From: Gari tellinella
Lineage: Eukaryota > Mollusca > Bivalvia > Cardiida > Psammobiidae
Length of the DNA: 64,000 nt
NCBI GenBank assembly: GCA_922989275.2
Contig: OV277864.1
Coordinates: forward strand, 1,116,001 to 1,180,000
Direction: 5' to 3'
The notes under the pieces are model-generated. The model had not been told where the DNA came from. It searched no databases and saw only the letters and a list, made by a program, of their open reading frames with translations. Each line of letters begins with the position of its first letter. Position 1 is the stretch's first letter. A program made the position numbers and the translations under genes. Below, in pieces: positions 62,140-64,000 of this stretch.

Positions 62140-64000
62140 CTCAAACCTTAGGGGGCGGAGCTTAGGGTTAAGTCACTGCGCATTAATCTTCACTACTCTA
62201 AAATAAGAAATCACGTTGTAGACATAGATTGAATCTAGTTTATTTCCCAATCTTTTTTTTAAACACTAAATACCAATATATAGAGAGAGATTTTATATTC
62301 ATATTGATATAGATTATTTACACTCATTGTGAAAAAAATGCAGTAGGAAGCGCTCCGAAACTTTGTCCGTCTGTTACGAATTTATTTTTATCACAACAAT
62401 GATGCTCGAAATAAGATTCTCACTTAACTCGTTTTATGAATTCTGAGTGTGTAACTGGTCTACAGTCGCTCCTTTGTTTTCGTTTACAAGTATAACAATA
62501 AGCAGTCACTAATTTCAGTAATCTGTGACGCTTTGCGTTGACTACTTTTTATGTGAAATCTAAAATATGTAATATAATTTTGATATTTACGATCAAACAG
62601 GCTTTAGTTTTGCGAATTTATCGAAAATTAGTGCAATAGATTTGAACAATTATTTTTACAATTTTTAGTTATAAAATAGAATCTATATGAAAAATGTACT
62701 AGATCTATATTAAGTGTACATTTAAAAAAGCTATTACTGCTGATTCTGAAAAAAAAAACATTAAAGGGGGGTAATAAATGTAGGCAGTATGATTGTTTGG
62801 GAGGGGGGGGGTGTAGAAACAGACTTTCGAAACCTTCTCTTAGTACTGATCAGGATACAAAAGGAGCTTGAATACGATGTACATGTATACAGATATATTA
62901 TACATCAATCTCAATCAGGTCAGATTTGGCTAGTGATTTATAAACAGGATCAAGGTGATGACACCGAAATTGGTTACATTAGTTTTGGGTTGAGGTGCAA
63001 GGATAAGCATGGAAGTAACCACCGGTTCTTTGACATACCCGGAATCAAGATCTAATACATGCATATATAAACCCGGATTCAAGATACATACTAAATACTA
63101 AATCTACTTAAAGACATTACATGACCAAGCTTGGGTGGAAACACCTATCACCATTGAAAGTTTGAGTCAAAGCATGGAGCCCATGCACTTACTCGGCTAG
63201 CGTCTAGGCAAATAATCATTCAGGCGTCTCATGTGAGGCCCACACCTAATATTTGATAGCTTTGTTAGTAAAACCCATTGAGAAACCTATTGAGATCTAT
63301 TATGTAAGGTCCTCTATTCAAAGCTTCAGATGGCTGAGCCGTTACTATCTCAATTTTCTCATGCTGTATACCGGTATATACCTGTATTTTGACACCTACT
63401 AAACAATGGGGGTGAATCAGTGAATGGACTGGCTTAATGTCTTTAAAGAAAATTCCTGACCTACTTTCGGTGGTAACACCAAACCAGGTATAAAAGCATG
63501 CAACCCTGTGCTGTTACTGTTATCTTGTCTAGGGAGGGGGTAGTTCATCAAACACTGAGGAAGTAAAAGCTTGTTATTTTATTTTGTGAAGCGGGTACTG
63601 GAATCTGTAGTCCTCTGACATAGTAAGCTAAAACACTAGATCAGGCATTTTTTTTTTATTTCAATATTAAAATTCTTACAAATAAAATGGTCATATTTAT
63701 AATTTTATTTATAAAGATAAACTGTTGTTACTTTTGATTAAATTGCCTTTGATAGAAGTTGTTTCCGTCAATTTAATCAGTACAATCACCGATATCCGTT
63801 GAAACAGAGGAAAAACAGCATAAATTATTAAAGGGAGGTAAATGCAGAACGAGATTCTACATAAGGTATGCGAACTTTTAACTGAATTAAGAATAGATAT
63901 ATTCCGATTCGATTTTTAATTTCCATCCTTTATGATTCTTTTTCGTGATTATATCAGCACACAATGGGAGGACTATTTCCTTTCCCTCGCGCAGTATAGA
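62140..64000. other. 3' flank, no gene recognised
   Basis: AT-rich sequence. An open frame at 62789-63055 (88 aa, with IWLVIYKQDQGDDTEIGYIS) has moderately coding-like composition but no family I know. No RNA gene is seen. Confidence 0.4.

Noticed and set aside
62789..63055. 88-aa ORF as a gene downstream of UBL7
   Set aside because: No recognised family and no splice or promoter context; kept only as a note in the flank entry.

Overview
This is an animal (metazoan) nuclear window with about 2% protein-coding sequence. It holds one recognisable host gene, a UBL7 (ubiquitin-like protein 7) orthologue on the + strand. Nine exons run from 18471 to 61355; all introns are GT-AG, the reading frame is continuous across every junction, and the product is 309 aa. 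The repeats suggest a bivalve mollusc: Helitron-like elements with 'AGCTCACC...GGTGAGC' ends, V-SINE-like tRNA SINEs, an I/Nimb-type LINE and very many hairpin-cored MITEs. That assignment rests on recalled repeat styles and was not searched.

Layout. 1-18 kb is upstream sequence with no exon I recognise. It carries hairpin MITEs, two tRNA-derived SINEs, a decayed minus-strand LINE (16.2-17.6 kb) and a striking 1.08-kb element (8551-9632) made almost wholly of 21-bp dyad repeats inside terminal inverted repeats. At 18.1-18.6 kb lie a putative promoter (two CRE palindromes, then a TATA box) and UBL7 exon 1. Intron 1 (8.0 kb) contains a possible 4.8-kb inverted-repeat element, a second smaller one and a 1.07-kb TIR element. 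Introns 2-5 hold Helitron-like and MITE copies. Intron 6 (10.1 kb) is mostly one LINE (34618-43949) with 13-bp target-site duplications, broken by at least three later insertions that themselves carry insertions. Intron 8 (14.9 kb) holds a Helitron-like element, a 4.94-kb element with 540-bp inverted arms around a dead LINE, two TTAA-flanked elements with a tRNA-like Pol III promoter, and a 65-bp near-perfect hairpin just before the last exon. After 61.4 kb there are more MITEs and nothing else recognised.

The dominant theme is repeated small transposons with different outer ends but one plan: 60-100 bp arms around a central inverted repeat with a 25-35 bp stem and 3-5 nt loop. Family letters used below: A/A2 (ends TTAACCCTTTCACTG or TTAACTCTTTCAACAC; core begins CAAACAGT), B (ends TTAACCCATTACCCCATA; core begins CTTAAAGCAGG), D (ends TACAGTAAAACCTCTC), E (ends TACAGTGGAGAA), F (ends TACAGTAAAACTCGA or TACAGTAGAACTTCGA), G (ends with GGGGCCCGTTT). 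Most boundaries were read by eye and may be off by a few bases.
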